From contig NZ_PVNH01000011.1 in the NCBI RefSeq assembly GCF_003001955.1, positions 124,001 through 188,000 on the forward strand: a stretch of 64,000 bases of DNA, in the 5' to 3' direction. The notes below the pieces were generated by a model. The model worked only from the letters and a program-made list of their open reading frames with translations. It was not told the origin of the DNA and did no database searches. Below are positions 8,899-18,296 of the stretch, piece by piece (the stretch's first letter is position 1; each line of letters starts with the position of its first letter). Source of the DNA: Prauserella shujinwangii. GTDB taxonomy: Bacteria > Actinomycetota > Actinomycetes > Mycobacteriales > Pseudonocardiaceae. The position numbers were made by a program, and so were the translations under genes.

Positions 8899-8951
8899 GC
8901 AGTGAATGGCTCATTGCCTGCGCTGAACGCAGACAATGAGCCATTCACTGC
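8899..8951. repeat. Long intergenic hairpin, family A copy 1 (bidirectional terminator)
   Basis: Perfect 18-bp inverted arms GCAGTGAATGGCTCATTG (8899-8916) and its complement (8934-8951) surround a 17-base loop, which has an inner TGCG/CGCA pairing. It lies 8 bases past the catC stop and 5 before the convergent glutaredoxin stop, so it can terminate both. The AGTGAA start and the inner loop are shared with hairpins at 14965-15011 and 58285-58339. Confidence 0.8.
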
Positions 8952-8955
8952 TCGC

Positions 8956-9261
8956 TCAGCGGGCGAACGGCCACCAGCGGCGGCGGGCGGGGGCCGCCGT
9001 CCGGAGCAGGTCCGGTGCCTGCGCGCGCACGGCGTCCTCGACCTCGCGCATGGAGGGGTTGACCAGCGCACGCTCGCCAACGAAGACGGTCGGCACGGTC
9101 TCGTTGCCGTCCGCGACCGCGCGCACCCGCGCCGCGGCCTCGGGATCGGACCAGATGTTCACCTCGCGCACCGGCAGGCCGCTGCGGCGCAGCCCCCGGC
9201 GCAGCATCGCGCAGAACGGGCAGCCGGGCCGCCAGTAGAACTCGACCTGCGTCGTACCCAC
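8956..9261 (-). CDS. Glutaredoxin-like protein with CPFC active site
   Basis: This 101-residue protein starts with a beta strand and the redox motif GCPFCAMLRRGL, followed by the cis-Pro segment ETVPTVFVGE. This is a complete glutaredoxin fold of the actinobacterial mycoredoxin-like type. The C-terminus is Arg/Trp-rich (RRRWWPFAR). Start is GTG 9261. The divergent gene at 9294 starts only 32 bases away. It is probably a cytoplasmic thiol-disulfide reductase using mycothiol or thioredoxin reductase; its substrate is not indicated by the neighbours. Confidence 0.85.
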   Translation of the reverse strand: MGTTQVEFYWRPGCPFCAMLRRGLRRSGLPVREVNIWSDPEAAARVRAVADGNETVPTVFVGERALVNPSMREVEDAVRAQAPDLLRTAAPARRRWWPFAR

Positions 9262-9293
9262 GCTGATCAGCCTACTTGTGTTTCGCTGGCGGC

Positions 9294-10124
9294 ATGGAGT
9301 TCGACGCGGTCGCCGACGAGCTGTACGGCGCGGACCGGGACGAGTTCACCGCCCTGCGGGACGAGCGCGCCAAGGCCGCGCGTGCCGAAGGCGACCGCGA
9401 GCTGGCCAAGCGGATCAAGGAGCTGCGCAAGCCGACCACGGCGGCGTGGCTGGTCAACCGGCTCGCCCGCCGGCGGCCCGGCGAGGTCGGCAGGCTGGGC
9501 GAGCTCGGTGACGCCCTGCGCCGGGCGCACTCCGAACTGGCGGGCGAGGACCTGCGGGCCCTCTCCCGGCAACGGCACGAGCTGGTCCAGGCGCTGACCG
9601 GGCAGGCGAGCGAGCTCGCGGACGGCGCCGTCAGCGAGTCCGTCACCAGGGAGGTCGAACGGACGCTCGAGGCCGCGCTCACCGATCCGGAGGCGGGAAA
9701 GGCGGTCGCCGAGGGCAGGCTCTCGTCGGCGCTGGAGCCCGCGGCCGGTTTCTCCGGGGACTGGCTGGCGATCGGTCCCGCGCCGGAACGCCGGGAACGG
9801 CAGTCGCGGGAACAGCCGAAGCGGCAGGCGCAGCGGGAGGAGCGCGAGCAGCGGGAGGACCGGCAGGCCGCCGAGCGTGACCGCAAGGTCCGCGACCTCG
9901 CCGAGGCCCGGCGCAGGCGCGAGGAGCGGAAGCGGGTCAGAGCCGAGCTCACCGAGGCGCGGTCCGCGCGGAACACCGCCGAGACCGAACTGCGGGCAGC
10001 CGAACGGGAGGAGGCCAAGGCCCGTGAGCGCACGGAGGCGGCGCGCCGGACGCTCGAAGCCGCCGAGCGGGACGTCCAGCACGCCGAACAGCGTCTCGCC
10101 AACCTGGAACAGGCTCGTGAGTGA
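9294..10124 (+). CDS. Coiled-coil-rich conserved hypothetical protein
   Basis: I do not recognise a named function. The 276-residue protein has an N-terminal globular part (about 1-150) with the conserved-looking stretch KPTTAAWLVNRLARRRPGEV. A highly charged Arg/Glu-rich region (about 165-276) follows, dominated by heptad-like alpha-helix and likely a long coiled coil. There is no signal peptide or membrane segment. The ATG at 9294 is preferred over a TTG 18 bases upstream. It is divergent from the glutaredoxin gene. Its stop codon lies inside the left arm of the hairpin at 10112-10213. Confidence 0.7.
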   Translation: MEFDAVADELYGADRDEFTALRDERAKAARAEGDRELAKRIKELRKPTTAAWLVNRLARRRPGEVGRLGELGDALRRAHSELAGEDLRALSRQRHELVQALTGQASELADGAVSESVTREVERTLEAALTDPEAGKAVAEGRLSSALEPAAGFSGDWLAIGPAPERRERQSREQPKRQAQREEREQREDRQAAERDRKVRDLAEARRRREERKRVRAELTEARSARNTAETELRAAEREEAKARERTEAARRTLEAAERDVQHAEQRLANLEQARE

Positions 10125-10213
10125 GAAACGACGCAGCGGCGCGGAGCGCCTCCGCCAGGGGCGGTGGTCGGGCGACGGGCGGGCGTTCTAACCACGTTCC
10201 TCACTCACGAGCC
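10112..10213. repeat. Inverted repeat of family B (CGTGAGTG-GAACG) between convergent genes
   Basis: The left arm 10112-10130 and right arm 10195-10213 match at 18 of 19 positions as inverted copies (GGCTCGTGAGTGAG-AACG). They are separated by 64 GC-rich bases. The left arm contains the stop codon of the upstream gene. The right arm, read on the minus strand, continues as AACGTGGT and matches the repeat at 27081-27099. It probably ends transcription from both sides. Confidence 0.75.
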
Positions 10214-10227
10214 GGCGCTCCTGGCTA

Positions 10228-11508
10228 CTACTTCGCGATCGGGGGCAGCGGGCCCTCGTAGAGCACGGCACCTCCGTCGTCGCGGACGGTGGCCGTGACG
10301 GACCCCTCGCCGATGCCGGTCCCGCCCTCCTCGACACCGGGTACGTAGGCGGTGAACGTCCGGGCGCTCACCCGGGCGGCGACCTTCTCGCCGCCCGCCT
10401 CCAGTTCGATGCTCGACACGTCCGGCCCGGTCACCCCGGCGACGGTGAGGCCGGGCCGGTGGTTCTCCCCGGCGAGCAGCGCGATCGGCTGCCGGGCCGA
10501 GGTCAGCGTGTCCGGGGCGGGATGGATGCGGAAGTCCCAGCGCGGTTCGGTGGTGCAGACCGCGCTCGCCCGCTCGTTGGTGGCCACGACGAAGGCCGTG
10601 CGGTAGGGCTTGGTCTCCTTCTTCTCCACCTCGCGGGACGGGAAGTCCTGCCGGAGCATCGCGCCGGGCCGCCACGTGGCCGCGTCGACGACCGCGCCGC
10701 CCCAGGTGTCCGGTCCGGCCAGGCACTCGGTCAGCATCCGGCCCGCCTCCGACGAGCGGTCACCCGGTTCGGCGGGCCGGTCCACCCGCAGCACGGCGGG
10801 TTCCGGCAGCGACAGCGGCGCCGACTCGCCCTCCTCGTTCTCCCGGTAGAGGACCGCTTCCACCGGGAAGCCGGTCAGGTCGTGCAGCGCCCAGCTGCCC
10901 ACGAACACCCCGTCGCGCACGGCGAAATCCGCCGAGCCCAGCCACGCCGGCCTGTCCGTGAGCCCGGTTGTCACCTGGTCCTTGGTCATCACCGTCACGG
11001 AGTCGAACCCGGAAGCGGCAAGGCCGATGACCGTCCCGTTCGGACTGAGCATGACGCCGTGCACCAGCTCGTCGTCCGGTGGCGCCGTGGCGGTCAGCGG
11101 GGCCGACACCGCGACGGACGTGAGCGTGGTCTCGCAGAACAACGTCGTGTCCCCGGCGCGCACGCCGGTCACGGTCGACGCGGGCAGCGAGGTGCTCGAC
11201 ACCTGGCGCCAGTCCTGCCTCGCCGGGAAGTCCGCGGCCTTGCCGCTGTCCTCGATGGCGGCCCAGCACCGGTCGAGCGTCGCGGTGTTGCCCGCGGCGG
11301 AGGGCACCCGGCCGGGTTCGTCCCGGTCGAGCACGCCGCCCGCGACGGCGGCCGTGCCCGCGAGGACGGCCACCGCCGCGGCGATGCCGAGCGGGGTGCG
11401 CAGCGAGCGGCGTGGTCGTTCGGCCATGCCCTCGCGCACCGACGCGTACATCCGGTCCCGCACGCCGGGCGGAAGCTCGCGGTGCGGGGGCAGTCCGAGG
11501 TCGTTCAT
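10228..11508 (-). CDS. Membrane-anchored putative anti-sigma factor / secreted-domain protein
   Basis: This 426-residue protein has a short cytoplasmic N-terminus (about 1-40, RELPPGVRDRMYASVREGM) and one hydrophobic segment near 42-62 (LGIAAAVAVLAGTAAVAGGV). A large extracytoplasmic domain without a recognised family follows. The gene overlaps the upstream ECF sigma gene by ATGA. The arrangement and topology fit a transmembrane regulator of that sigma factor. No zinc-binding HxxxCxxC anti-sigma motif is visible in the N-terminus, so the anti-sigma role rests on context. It ends just before the hairpin at 10112-10213. Confidence 0.65.
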   Translation of the reverse strand: MNDLGLPPHRELPPGVRDRMYASVREGMAERPRRSLRTPLGIAAAVAVLAGTAAVAGGVLDRDEPGRVPSAAGNTATLDRCWAAIEDSGKAADFPARQDWRQVSSTSLPASTVTGVRAGDTTLFCETTLTSVAVSAPLTATAPPDDELVHGVMLSPNGTVIGLAASGFDSVTVMTKDQVTTGLTDRPAWLGSADFAVRDGVFVGSWALHDLTGFPVEAVLYRENEEGESAPLSLPEPAVLRVDRPAEPGDRSSEAGRMLTECLAGPDTWGGAVVDAATWRPGAMLRQDFPSREVEKKETKPYRTAFVVATNERASAVCTTEPRWDFRIHPAPDTLTSARQPIALLAGENHRPGLTVAGVTGPDVSSIELEAGGEKVAARVSARTFTAYVPGVEEGGTGIGEGSVTATVRDDGGAVLYEGPLPPIAK

Positions 11509-12077
11509 GATTCCTCCAGCATGGTGCGGAGCCTGCTGCGGGCTCGGGAGATCTGGGAGCGGACGCTCGACTCGGCGAGGTCGAGCACGGCGGCGGCCTC
11601 GGCGGCCGTGAGCTCGCCGAGCAGGCACAGCTCGGCCGCCCGCCGCTCGGCGTTCGGCAACCGGCGGACCGCGGCGAGCACCTGGCGGACCCGGTCCTCG
11701 CCGGTCAGCCGGTCGGTGACGTCGTCGGCGTGGTCGCCCTGCACGTCGGCGCGGGGTACCCGGTGCAGCAGCCGCAGCCTGCGCCGTTCGCCGCGGGCAT
11801 GGGTGCGGGCCAGGTTGCCCGCCACCGCGTACAGCCACGGGCGGGCGCTGTCGTGCACGAGCCGCAGCTCCCCGCACTTGCGCCAGGCGGTGAGGAAGGC
11901 CGACGAGGTCAGGTCCTCGGCGGCGGCCCAGGAGCCGGTCAGGCGGTAGGCGTGGTTCCACACCGCCTCGGCGTGCCGCTGGAACAACTCGGCGAAGGAG
12001 GACTCGTCGCCTTCGGCGGCGCGGTTCCACAGTTCGGTGTCGGTCGCGGGGGTGCCGCCGGGAGGTGGGTCGTCCAT
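11505..12077 (-). CDS. ECF (sigma-70 family) RNA polymerase sigma factor
   Basis: This 190-residue extracytoplasmic-function sigma factor has region 2 at about 20-85 (FAELFQRHAEAVWNHAYRLTG with the DLTSSAFLTAWRK helix). Region 4 is at about 125-185 (ERRAAELCLLGELTAAEAAA with AESSVRSQISRARSRL). The ATG at 12077 is a conservative start. The frame is open to a GTG at 12137, and neither start has a clear ribosome binding site. The gene overlaps the membrane protein at 10228-11508 by ATGA, suggesting a sigma/anti-sigma operon responding to an envelope signal. Confidence 0.88.
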   Translation of the reverse strand: MDDPPPGGTPATDTELWNRAAEGDESSFAELFQRHAEAVWNHAYRLTGSWAAAEDLTSSAFLTAWRKCGELRLVHDSARPWLYAVAGNLARTHARGERRRLRLLHRVPRADVQGDHADDVTDRLTGEDRVRQVLAAVRRLPNAERRAAELCLLGELTAAEAAAVLDLAESSVRSQISRARSRLRTMLEES

Positions 12078-12223
12078 CGCGCGGCGGAGGCCGTCCAGGG
12101 CCCGCACCCCTCTCGTTCGTTCGGAAGTGGTGGTCACATCATGAGGTGGCCGGTTCCGCCGCGCTGTTGCATCCGGACCGGCCCGCACTCCCGAACGGGT
12201 GAATCAGGGGGCTCAGCAGGGGG

Positions 12224-13681
12224 TCAGGAGGAGCCGACGGCGAGCGCCAGGTACTTCGTGTCGAGGTACTCCTCGATACCCTCGGCTCCGCCTTCCCGGC
12301 CGAACCCGGATGCCTTCACCCCGCCGAACGGGGCGGCCGGGTTGGACACGAGGCCGGTGTTGACGCCGACCATGCCGGTCCGCAGCCGCTCACCCACCCG
12401 GACGGCGCGGTCGAGGTCCCGGGTGAACAGATAGCCGACCAGGCCGTACTGGGTGTCGTTGGCCCGCGCGACGGCCTCGTCCTCCTCCGCGAACGTGGTG
12501 ACGGGCGCGACCGGCCCGAACACCTCCTCGTGCAGGATGCGGGCGCGCGGGGGGACGTCGGTGAGCACGGTCGGGCGGTAGAAGAAGCCGGAGCCGTCCA
12601 GCGACTCGCCGCCGGTGGTGACCCGGGCGCCGTGGTCCCTGGCGTCGTCGACCAGCTCCGCCACCTGCCGCCGCTGCCCCTCGTTCACGAGCGGGCCGAC
12701 GGACACTCCCGCCTCGGTGCCGTGCCCGATCTTCAGCGCCGCCATCTCGTCGGTGAGCCGCCGCGCGAACTCCTCCGCGACGGATTCCGCGACGAGGAAG
12801 CGGTTGGCGGCGACACACGACTCGCCGTTGTTGCGCATCTTCGCCGTCACCGCGCCCTTGACCGCGACGTCCAGGTCGGCGTCGGCGAACACGAGGAACG
12901 GTGCGTTGCCGCCCAGCTCCATCGACATGCGCTGCAGGTTGGGTGCGGACTGCTCCACCAGGGTGCGGCCGACCTCGGTGGAACCGGTGAAGGACACCTT
13001 GCGCACCCGCGCGTCCGCCAGCACGGGGCCGACCACCCTCGTCGCGGAGCTGCTCGGCACGACGTTGAGCACGCCGGGCGGGAGGCCCGCCTCGGTGAGC
13101 AGGCCGGCCAGGTTCAGCATCGAGAGGGGCGTGAGCTGGGGCGGCTTCACGATCATCGTGCACCCGGCGGCCACGGCGGGCCCGATCTTGCGCGTGCCCA
13201 TCGCCAGCGGGAAGTTCCACGGCGTGATGAGCAGCGAGGGGCCGACGGGCTCCTTCGTCACCAGCGTCCGCCCGCCGCCAGCGGGGTTGCGGGAGTAGCG
13301 GCCGTCGATGCGCACGGCCTCCTCCGAGAACCAGCGGAAGAACTCGGCCGCGTACTTCACCTCGGCGAGCGACTCGGTGAGGCTCTTGCCCATCTCGTAC
13401 GTCATCAGCCGGGCGAGCTCGTCGGCGCGCCCGGTGATGAGTTCCCAGGCGCGGCGCAGGATCTCCCCGCGCTCGCGGGGCGGCGTCGCGGCCCAGCTCT
13501 CCTGCGTGGAGACCGCCGCCTCCACGGCGGCCTCGGCGTCGGCGCGCTGCGCGTCGGCCACCTCGCACAGCCGCTGCTCGGTGCCGGGATCGTCGACGCC
13601 GAACGTGCTGCCGTCGGCGGACTCGCGCCATTCGCCGTCGACGAGGATCCGCTTTGGAATGCTGGCGATGACGTCGTTCAT
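12224..13681 (-). CDS. gabD: NAD(P)-dependent succinate-semialdehyde dehydrogenase
   Basis: This complete 485-residue aldehyde dehydrogenase oxidises an aldehyde to the acid. The catalytic Glu is in MELGGNAPF and the nucleophilic Cys in NNGESCVAANRF; TPWNFPLAMGTRKIGPA forms part of the cofactor site. The NNGESCVAANR context and KMRNN region fit the succinate-semialdehyde branch (GabD) rather than betaine aldehyde dehydrogenases. It stands alone on the minus strand without a transaminase neighbour, so the physiological substrate is inferred from family resemblance only. Ribosome binding site is weak. Confidence 0.82.
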   Translation of the reverse strand: MNDVIASIPKRILVDGEWRESADGSTFGVDDPGTEQRLCEVADAQRADAEAAVEAAVSTQESWAATPPRERGEILRRAWELITGRADELARLMTYEMGKSLTESLAEVKYAAEFFRWFSEEAVRIDGRYSRNPAGGGRTLVTKEPVGPSLLITPWNFPLAMGTRKIGPAVAAGCTMIVKPPQLTPLSMLNLAGLLTEAGLPPGVLNVVPSSSATRVVGPVLADARVRKVSFTGSTEVGRTLVEQSAPNLQRMSMELGGNAPFLVFADADLDVAVKGAVTAKMRNNGESCVAANRFLVAESVAEEFARRLTDEMAALKIGHGTEAGVSVGPLVNEGQRRQVAELVDDARDHGARVTTGGESLDGSGFFYRPTVLTDVPPRARILHEEVFGPVAPVTTFAEEDEAVARANDTQYGLVGYLFTRDLDRAVRVGERLRTGMVGVNTGLVSNPAAPFGGVKASGFGREGGAEGIEEYLDTKYLALAVGSS

Positions 13682-13809
13682 GCCGCCGGGCTACCCGCGC
13701 CGGAGACGCCCGACACGTCGCGACCTGGCCGAGGACCACGCGGCCGATCGGGTTATGCTGAGCCCGGAAACATCCGGCTCACCGGTCGCGCACCGTCACA
13801 GCGCCTCCC

Positions 13810-14376
13810 ATGACCCAGGGTGGAACGGGGGAACCCGATGCGGTCCCCTTGCACGAGACCAGGTCCTTTCTCGCGGAAGCTCTCGGGACCGAGTACGTCT
13901 GGTACCCGACGTTGGCCGAGGCGGCCCGGGATCCGAATGCCGCCGTCGTCCTGTCCGGTGACTACGGCGGCACCATCTTCCTGACTGCGCCCGTGCGGCT
14001 CGTCGGCTGCGATCTCGGCGCGCTGCGCACGCTCGTCTCAGATCTGGACGCGGTGTCGTGGATGAGTGGGGATCCCACGATCGCCACGGTCGCCATCGAA
14101 AGGCATCCGGGGGGAACCGGCGTCCTGGGTGGCGACGGCGGAGGCCTCGTGACCGACGGCGTGTGGGTCCACCCGCGCCGGGTTCCGGAGGAGATCCACG
14201 ATCAGGCACGTGATGTCGTGCTGGGCCGGCGGGCGCGGATCGACGTCGACGTCCTGCGGCTCCTGCGCGAACGGGAGCTCGCTCGCCGGAAGGAACGGCG
14301 CGCAGCCCATGCCTCGCGACTCGGACTCGCCTGGGACTTCGACATCTCGCCGCCCGCGGTTCCATTCGAAGGCTGA
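13810..14376 (+). CDS. Conserved hypothetical protein
   Basis: I do not recognise the family. The 188-residue protein has no signal peptide or membrane segment. It looks globular and acidic up to about residue 150, with a charged helix at 140-170 (RLLRERELARRKERRAAH). The C-terminal end WDFDISPPAVPFEG is unusual but uninformative. The ATG at 13810 has no clear ribosome binding site. Codon use is typical of the region, and both neighbouring genes are separately regulated, so context offers little. Confidence 0.55.
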   Translation: MTQGGTGEPDAVPLHETRSFLAEALGTEYVWYPTLAEAARDPNAAVVLSGDYGGTIFLTAPVRLVGCDLGALRTLVSDLDAVSWMSGDPTIATVAIERHPGGTGVLGGDGGGLVTDGVWVHPRRVPEEIHDQARDVVLGRRARIDVDVLRLLRERELARRKERRAAHASRLGLAWDFDISPPAVPFEG

Positions 14377-14464
14377 GCGCGTGCGTGGTGCCCGGGCGCA
14401 GTCCCGCGGCAGGCGGTTCGTCCCCCGATGCAACCCCGCCCGGGTCCCGTTTCGTCTTCTGGTC

Positions 14465-14968
14465 ATGCGTGCCCTTCCCGCTCTCGCCCTCGTCCTCGTC
14501 GCGGTGACCGCGTGTGGCTCGTCCGCCGGTTCCGGCGAGCGGGCGTGTACCGCGATCGCCGCCCGCGCCGGCATCGGGGTGGACCTCGCACCGCCGCCGG
14601 AGGGCACGGAGCCCCGGGAGGCCACCGTCGAGGCGTGCTGGGGCGGTTCGTGCCGGACCGTCAGCGTGGAGCTGGTCCCCGAGACGGCGGCCACGGAGAC
14701 CACCTGCGAGGGCGACGAGCCGGACTCGGTGTGCTCGGCGCGGATGCGGGAGACCGGGGGGCTGACCGGGTTCGCCGACCTGCCCGAGCTGCCCGCCGAG
14801 CCGGTGGAGGTGACGCTCACGGTGGTCACCGCCGACGGCGGCGAGTACGCCCACCGGACCCTGCGCGTCACCCCCGAGCTGGTCTACCCGAACGGACCCG
14901 GCTGCGGCGGTGAGGCGGCCCAGGCACACCTCACCGTCGACTCCCAGGGCCGCGTCCACGCGCGGTGA
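14465..14968 (+). CDS. Small secreted lipoprotein, function unknown
   Basis: This 167-residue protein begins with a short lipoprotein signal (RALPALALVLVAVTAC-GSS). The lipobox Cys is at residue 17, so the mature protein should be anchored outside the membrane. The mature part contains six Cys residues, among them EACWGGSC and PGCGG, that could form disulfides, and a beta-rich C-terminal half. No enzyme motif is recognised. The TGA stop lies inside the left arm of the family A hairpin at 14965-15011. Confidence 0.72.
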   Translation: MRALPALALVLVAVTACGSSAGSGERACTAIAARAGIGVDLAPPPEGTEPREATVEACWGGSCRTVSVELVPETAATETTCEGDEPDSVCSARMRETGGLTGFADLPELPAEPVEVTLTVVTADGGEYAHRTLRVTPELVYPNGPGCGGEAAQAHLTVDSQGRVHAR

Positions 14969-15011
14969 AGGCCACCATCACTGCACTCAACGCAGTGATG
15001 GTGGCCTTCAC
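14965..15011. repeat. Long intergenic hairpin, family A copy 2 (bidirectional terminator)
   Basis: Perfect 20-bp arms (14965-14984 GTGAAGGCCACCATCACTGC; 14992-15011 complement) flank a 7-base loop. The first arm carries the stop codon of the lipoprotein gene, and the element ends 24 bases before the convergent ABC permease stop. The GTGAAGGCCACC half is identical to the one at 58289-58300. Confidence 0.82.
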
Positions 15012-15035
15012 TGCCCCCACCCCCGGGGCTCGGGT

Positions 15036-16691
15036 TCAGCCGATGTCCCTGCGCCGGAAGGCGGCCAGCCCGGCGCCGGTGAACGCGACGGCGAGCACGG
15101 TCAGCCACACCAGCGGCGTGGCGGTGAACTCGGCGGCGGGCAGGTTCGGCACGTGCTGGAACGGCGACACGTTCAGCACGGCCTGGTTCAGCTGCAGGAT
15201 CGGGCCGAACATGCTGAGGAGCACGAACGCCGCCGCCACCGCCCACGCGGCCGTCGCCGCCTTCGGCAGGAATCCGAAGAGCGCCACCGCCAGTCCGGCC
15301 ACCACCCACACCGCGGGCAGCTGGGCCATGGTCGCGCCGAGCACCGAGGGCAGCTGCCCGCCGACGTCCCCGACCCGCAGCCCGTGCAGCAGCCCGGTGC
15401 AGAACCCGGCCACCGCCAGCAGCAGGGCCGTGCCGAGCAGCGGGAACACCAGGTGGCTCGCCGCCCAGCCGAGCCTGCTGACCCGCGTGGCCAGCAGCGG
15501 CTCGACCCGCACCGCGCTCTCCTCGGCGCGCATCCGCAACGTCGACTGCACCGCGTACAGCGACGCGATCATGGCGACCATCAGCGCGGTCATGCCGATG
15601 AACGCGTCCACGAGCGCGTCGGCGCCACCCAGCCGCTCGAACATCTGCCGCGACTGCTCGCTGTCGCCGATGATGTCGCCGATACCGGCGGCGAGGGAGC
15701 CGTACATCGCTCCCATCAGCGCGAAACCGACGGTCCAGCCGATCAGCGCACCCCGGTGCAGCCGCCACGCGAGGGCGAACGGGCTGCGCAGCCCGGGCGC
15801 GGCCGCGGCGGGGCCGGGCCGGGCCGGGATCAGGCTCATCCCGACGTCCCGTTTCGGCAGCAGGAAGTAACCGGCGCCGGTCAGCACGACCGCGGCCGCG
15901 ACCAGCAGTGCGAGCACCCACCACCGCTCGTCCGCGAACGCCCGTACCCGGGTGGCCCAGCCGATCGGCGAGAGCCACGACAGCCAGCTCCCGTCGGCCG
16001 ACGCGTCGCCGACGGCGCGGACGATGAACGCCGCCCCCAGCACGGCGCTGGCGATACCGTTCGCGGTCCGCGAATACTCGGCGAGCTGGACCGCGATCGC
16101 CGCGATCCCGATGAAGACGAACCCGACGAGCGCGGTGCTCGCGCCGAATGCGACCGAGCCCGCCGCGGGCAGACCGGCCCCCATGAGGCTGACCGTGATG
16201 AGCAGTCCCGTGGCGAGGCTGCCGAGCCCGGCCACGATGACCGAGGCGGTGAGCGCCGCGTACCGGCCCACCACGGCCGAAGCCAGCAGTTCGTGCCTGC
16301 CCGTGTCCTCCTCCTGCCGGGTGTGCCTGGTCATCGTGAAGATGCAGGCGAGCGCGAGGAACGTGGCCACCAGCGTGCCGTACCGCCACGCGGTGAACCC
16401 GCCCGCGGTGCTCAGGTCGTACGCCGGGCCGTAGATCAGGCTCACCGACGGGTTGTTCGCCATCACGGCGGTGAGCGACTCGCGTTCGGCCTGCGTGGGG
16501 TAGAGCGTCTCGTAGGCGCCGGCCCCCGCCGACGCCATCAGGCCGAGCACCAGCACCCAGATCGGCAGCACGATGCGGTCGCGGCGCAGCGCGAGGCGGA
16601 CGAGCTGCCAGGTCCCGGCGAGGTGGTGCCGCCGCTCCACGCGGACCGGCCGGTCGCGGGTCGTCGTGGTCGTCATGGTTCCCGTCGTCAT
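15036..16691 (-). CDS. ABC exporter permease (polyketide/antibiotic exporter type)
   Basis: This 551-residue integral membrane protein contains about twelve hydrophobic segments in two similar halves (about 25-310 and 315-551). Each half has a large loop after its first helix. This duplicated architecture is typical of actinobacterial exporters of the tetronasin/ionophore-resistance group. It pairs with the ATPase encoded upstream; the ATG of this gene overlaps the ATPase stop (ATGA), so the two are co-translated. Expression is probably controlled by the divergent GbsR/MarR-like regulator. The substrate is unknown. Confidence 0.85.
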   Translation of the reverse strand: MTTGTMTTTTTRDRPVRVERRHHLAGTWQLVRLALRRDRIVLPIWVLVLGLMASAGAGAYETLYPTQAERESLTAVMANNPSVSLIYGPAYDLSTAGGFTAWRYGTLVATFLALACIFTMTRHTRQEEDTGRHELLASAVVGRYAALTASVIVAGLGSLATGLLITVSLMGAGLPAAGSVAFGASTALVGFVFIGIAAIAVQLAEYSRTANGIASAVLGAAFIVRAVGDASADGSWLSWLSPIGWATRVRAFADERWWVLALLVAAAVVLTGAGYFLLPKRDVGMSLIPARPGPAAAAPGLRSPFALAWRLHRGALIGWTVGFALMGAMYGSLAAGIGDIIGDSEQSRQMFERLGGADALVDAFIGMTALMVAMIASLYAVQSTLRMRAEESAVRVEPLLATRVSRLGWAASHLVFPLLGTALLLAVAGFCTGLLHGLRVGDVGGQLPSVLGATMAQLPAVWVVAGLAVALFGFLPKAATAAWAVAAAFVLLSMFGPILQLNQAVLNVSPFQHVPNLPAAEFTATPLVWLTVLAVAFTGAGLAAFRRRDIG

Positions 16692-17590
16692 TTCCGGGCC
16701 ACCGCCCTGTCGTCGGTGTAGTGCCGCAGGAACAGCTCCTCCAGCGTCGGCGGCTGGCTGGTGAGGCTGCGCACGCCGACCTCGGTGAGCTGCTTCAGCA
16801 CGCGGTCGAGGGCAGCGGTCTCCACGTCGAACCGGACGTGGTTGCCCTCGACCTTCAGGTCGTGGACGTTCTCGAGCGTGGAAAGGCCGTTGGGCGGGCC
16901 GGCCAGCTCGGCCGAGATCGAGGTGCGGGTGAGGTGCCGCAGCTGCGCGAGCGTCCCGGTCTCGACGGTGCGCCCGTTGCGGATGATGCTCACCCGGTCG
17001 CACAGGGCCTCGACCTCGGCGAGGATGTGGCTGGACAGCAGCACGGTGCGGCCCTGCTCGCGTTCCTCCTGGATCGTCTCCTGGAACGTCGCCTCCATCA
17101 GCGGGTCGAGGCCCGCGGTCGGCTCGTCCATGATCAGGAGCTCGACGCGGGAGGCCAGGGCGGCCACGATGGCCACCTTCTGCCGGTTGCCCTTCGAGTA
17201 GGTGCGGCCCTTCTTCCTGGGGTCGAGTTCGAACCGCTCGACGAGCTCCGCGCGCCGCTTCTGGTCGAGGCCGCCCCGCAGCCTGCCGAGCAGGTCGATG
17301 ACCTCGCCGCCGGAGAGGTTGGGCCACAGGTTCACGTCCCCGGGCACGTAGGCCAGCCTGCGGTGCAGGTTGGCGGCGTCCCGCCACGGATCACCGCCGA
17401 GCAGGCGCACCGTCCCCCGGTCGGCGTGCAGCAGTCCGAGCAGCACGCGCACGGTGGTCGACTTGCCGCTGCCGTTCGGGCCGAGGAAGCCGTGCACTTC
17501 ACCCGTGGCGACGGAGAGGTCGAGGCCGTCGAGGGCCTTGGTTCGGCCGAACGACTTGTGGAGGCCGGTGACGGAGATGGCGTTATCCAT
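16688..17590 (-). CDS. ABC exporter ATP-binding protein
   Basis: This 300-residue ATPase has Walker [10 protein letters not shown] and Walker [11 protein letters not shown] followed by the H-loop SSHIL. The signature is YSKGNRQKV in place of the usual LSGGQ, a variant common in exporters of this type. A C-terminal domain (about 220-300) may contact the permease. The ATG at 17590 is used; a GTG six bases upstream is equally possible, and neither has a good ribosome binding site. It is the first gene of a two-gene exporter operon divergent from the regulator at 17687. Confidence 0.87.
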   Translation of the reverse strand: MDNAISVTGLHKSFGRTKALDGLDLSVATGEVHGFLGPNGSGKSTTVRVLLGLLHADRGTVRLLGGDPWRDAANLHRRLAYVPGDVNLWPNLSGGEVIDLLGRLRGGLDQKRRAELVERFELDPRKKGRTYSKGNRQKVAIVAALASRVELLIMDEPTAGLDPLMEATFQETIQEEREQGRTVLLSSHILAEVEALCDRVSIIRNGRTVETGTLAQLRHLTRTSISAELAGPPNGLSTLENVHDLKVEGNHVRFDVETAALDRVLKQLTEVGVRSLTSQPPTLEELFLRHYTDDRAVARK

Positions 17591-17605
17591 GGCCACGAAG
17601 GTAAT

Positions 17606-17631
17606 GTTATTTCAGAAACTTGTGAAGTTAA
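17606..17631. promoter_or_regulatory. Imperfect inverted repeat TTAT-TTCA / TGAA-GTTAA, candidate operator
   Basis: An AT-rich dyad, markedly lower in GC than its surroundings, lies just upstream of the exporter ATPase gene and in front of the divergent MarR-like gene. Half-sites TTCA and TGAA are eight bases apart. It fits an operator for the divergent regulator, and a repressor bound there would block the exporter promoter. Inference from position and symmetry. Confidence 0.5.
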
Positions 17632-17686
17632 GAAAACGTATGGATACGGTGATCGTCACCGGCCGCCCCGGGAGAGGATGGTGAGC

Positions 17687-18211
17687 ATGTCCGCCCGACC
17701 CGAGTCCCAGCGCGATCCGAGCTCCGGCCGAGACGAGGCGGCGGTCCGCAGGTACGTCGAGGACCTGGCGCTGACCCTGACACAGCTCGGGCTGCAACGC
17801 ATGGCCGCGCGTGTCTTCGCCGCGTTGACCGTCATCGACTCGGGCCGCATGACCGCCGCCGAGCTGGCCGAGACGCTGTCGGTGAGCCCGGCCGCCATCT
17901 CCGGCGCGGTGCGCTACCTCGAGCAGGTGGGCCTGGTCGCCAAGGAGCGGGAGCCGGGCGAGCGCCGGGACCACTTCCGGATCTACGACGACTTCTGGTT
18001 CGCCTCGTACCTCAAGCGCGATCGCATGATCCGGATGTGGCGCGACGCCACCTTCCAGGGCGTCGCCGCTGTCGGGGCCGACACCCCCGCGGGCAGGCGG
18101 CTGGCCGACATGGCCGATTTCCTCGACTTCATGGTCAAGGAGCTGCCCGGACTCTTCGACCGGTGGCAGCGCGAACGGGATGAGCACAGCCGCGGCGCGG
18201 AGAACGGCTGA
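17687..18211 (+). CDS. GbsR/MarR-like transcriptional regulator
   Basis: This 174-residue winged-helix protein has its DNA-binding domain at about 35-110 (MTAAELAETLSVSPAAISGAVRYLEQ). The flanking helices (AVRRYVEDLALTLTQLGLQRMAARVF at the N-terminus and MADFLDFMVKELPGLFDRW at the C-terminus) probably form the dimer. The ATG at 17687 follows GGAGAGG by nine bases. It is divergent from the ABC exporter operon and is the likely regulator of it. The ligand is unknown, though the pairing suggests induction by a compound the exporter removes. Confidence 0.82.
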   Translation: MSARPESQRDPSSGRDEAAVRRYVEDLALTLTQLGLQRMAARVFAALTVIDSGRMTAAELAETLSVSPAAISGAVRYLEQVGLVAKEREPGERRDHFRIYDDFWFASYLKRDRMIRMWRDATFQGVAAVGADTPAGRRLADMADFLDFMVKELPGLFDRWQRERDEHSRGAENG

Positions 18212-18296
18212 AGTTTTTTCCTCCCGGATGTATCTGACGGGCACTCCGCCGCGTCCTATGGGGCAGTGACGAGTTCGACCGGCACGGGAGGAACGC

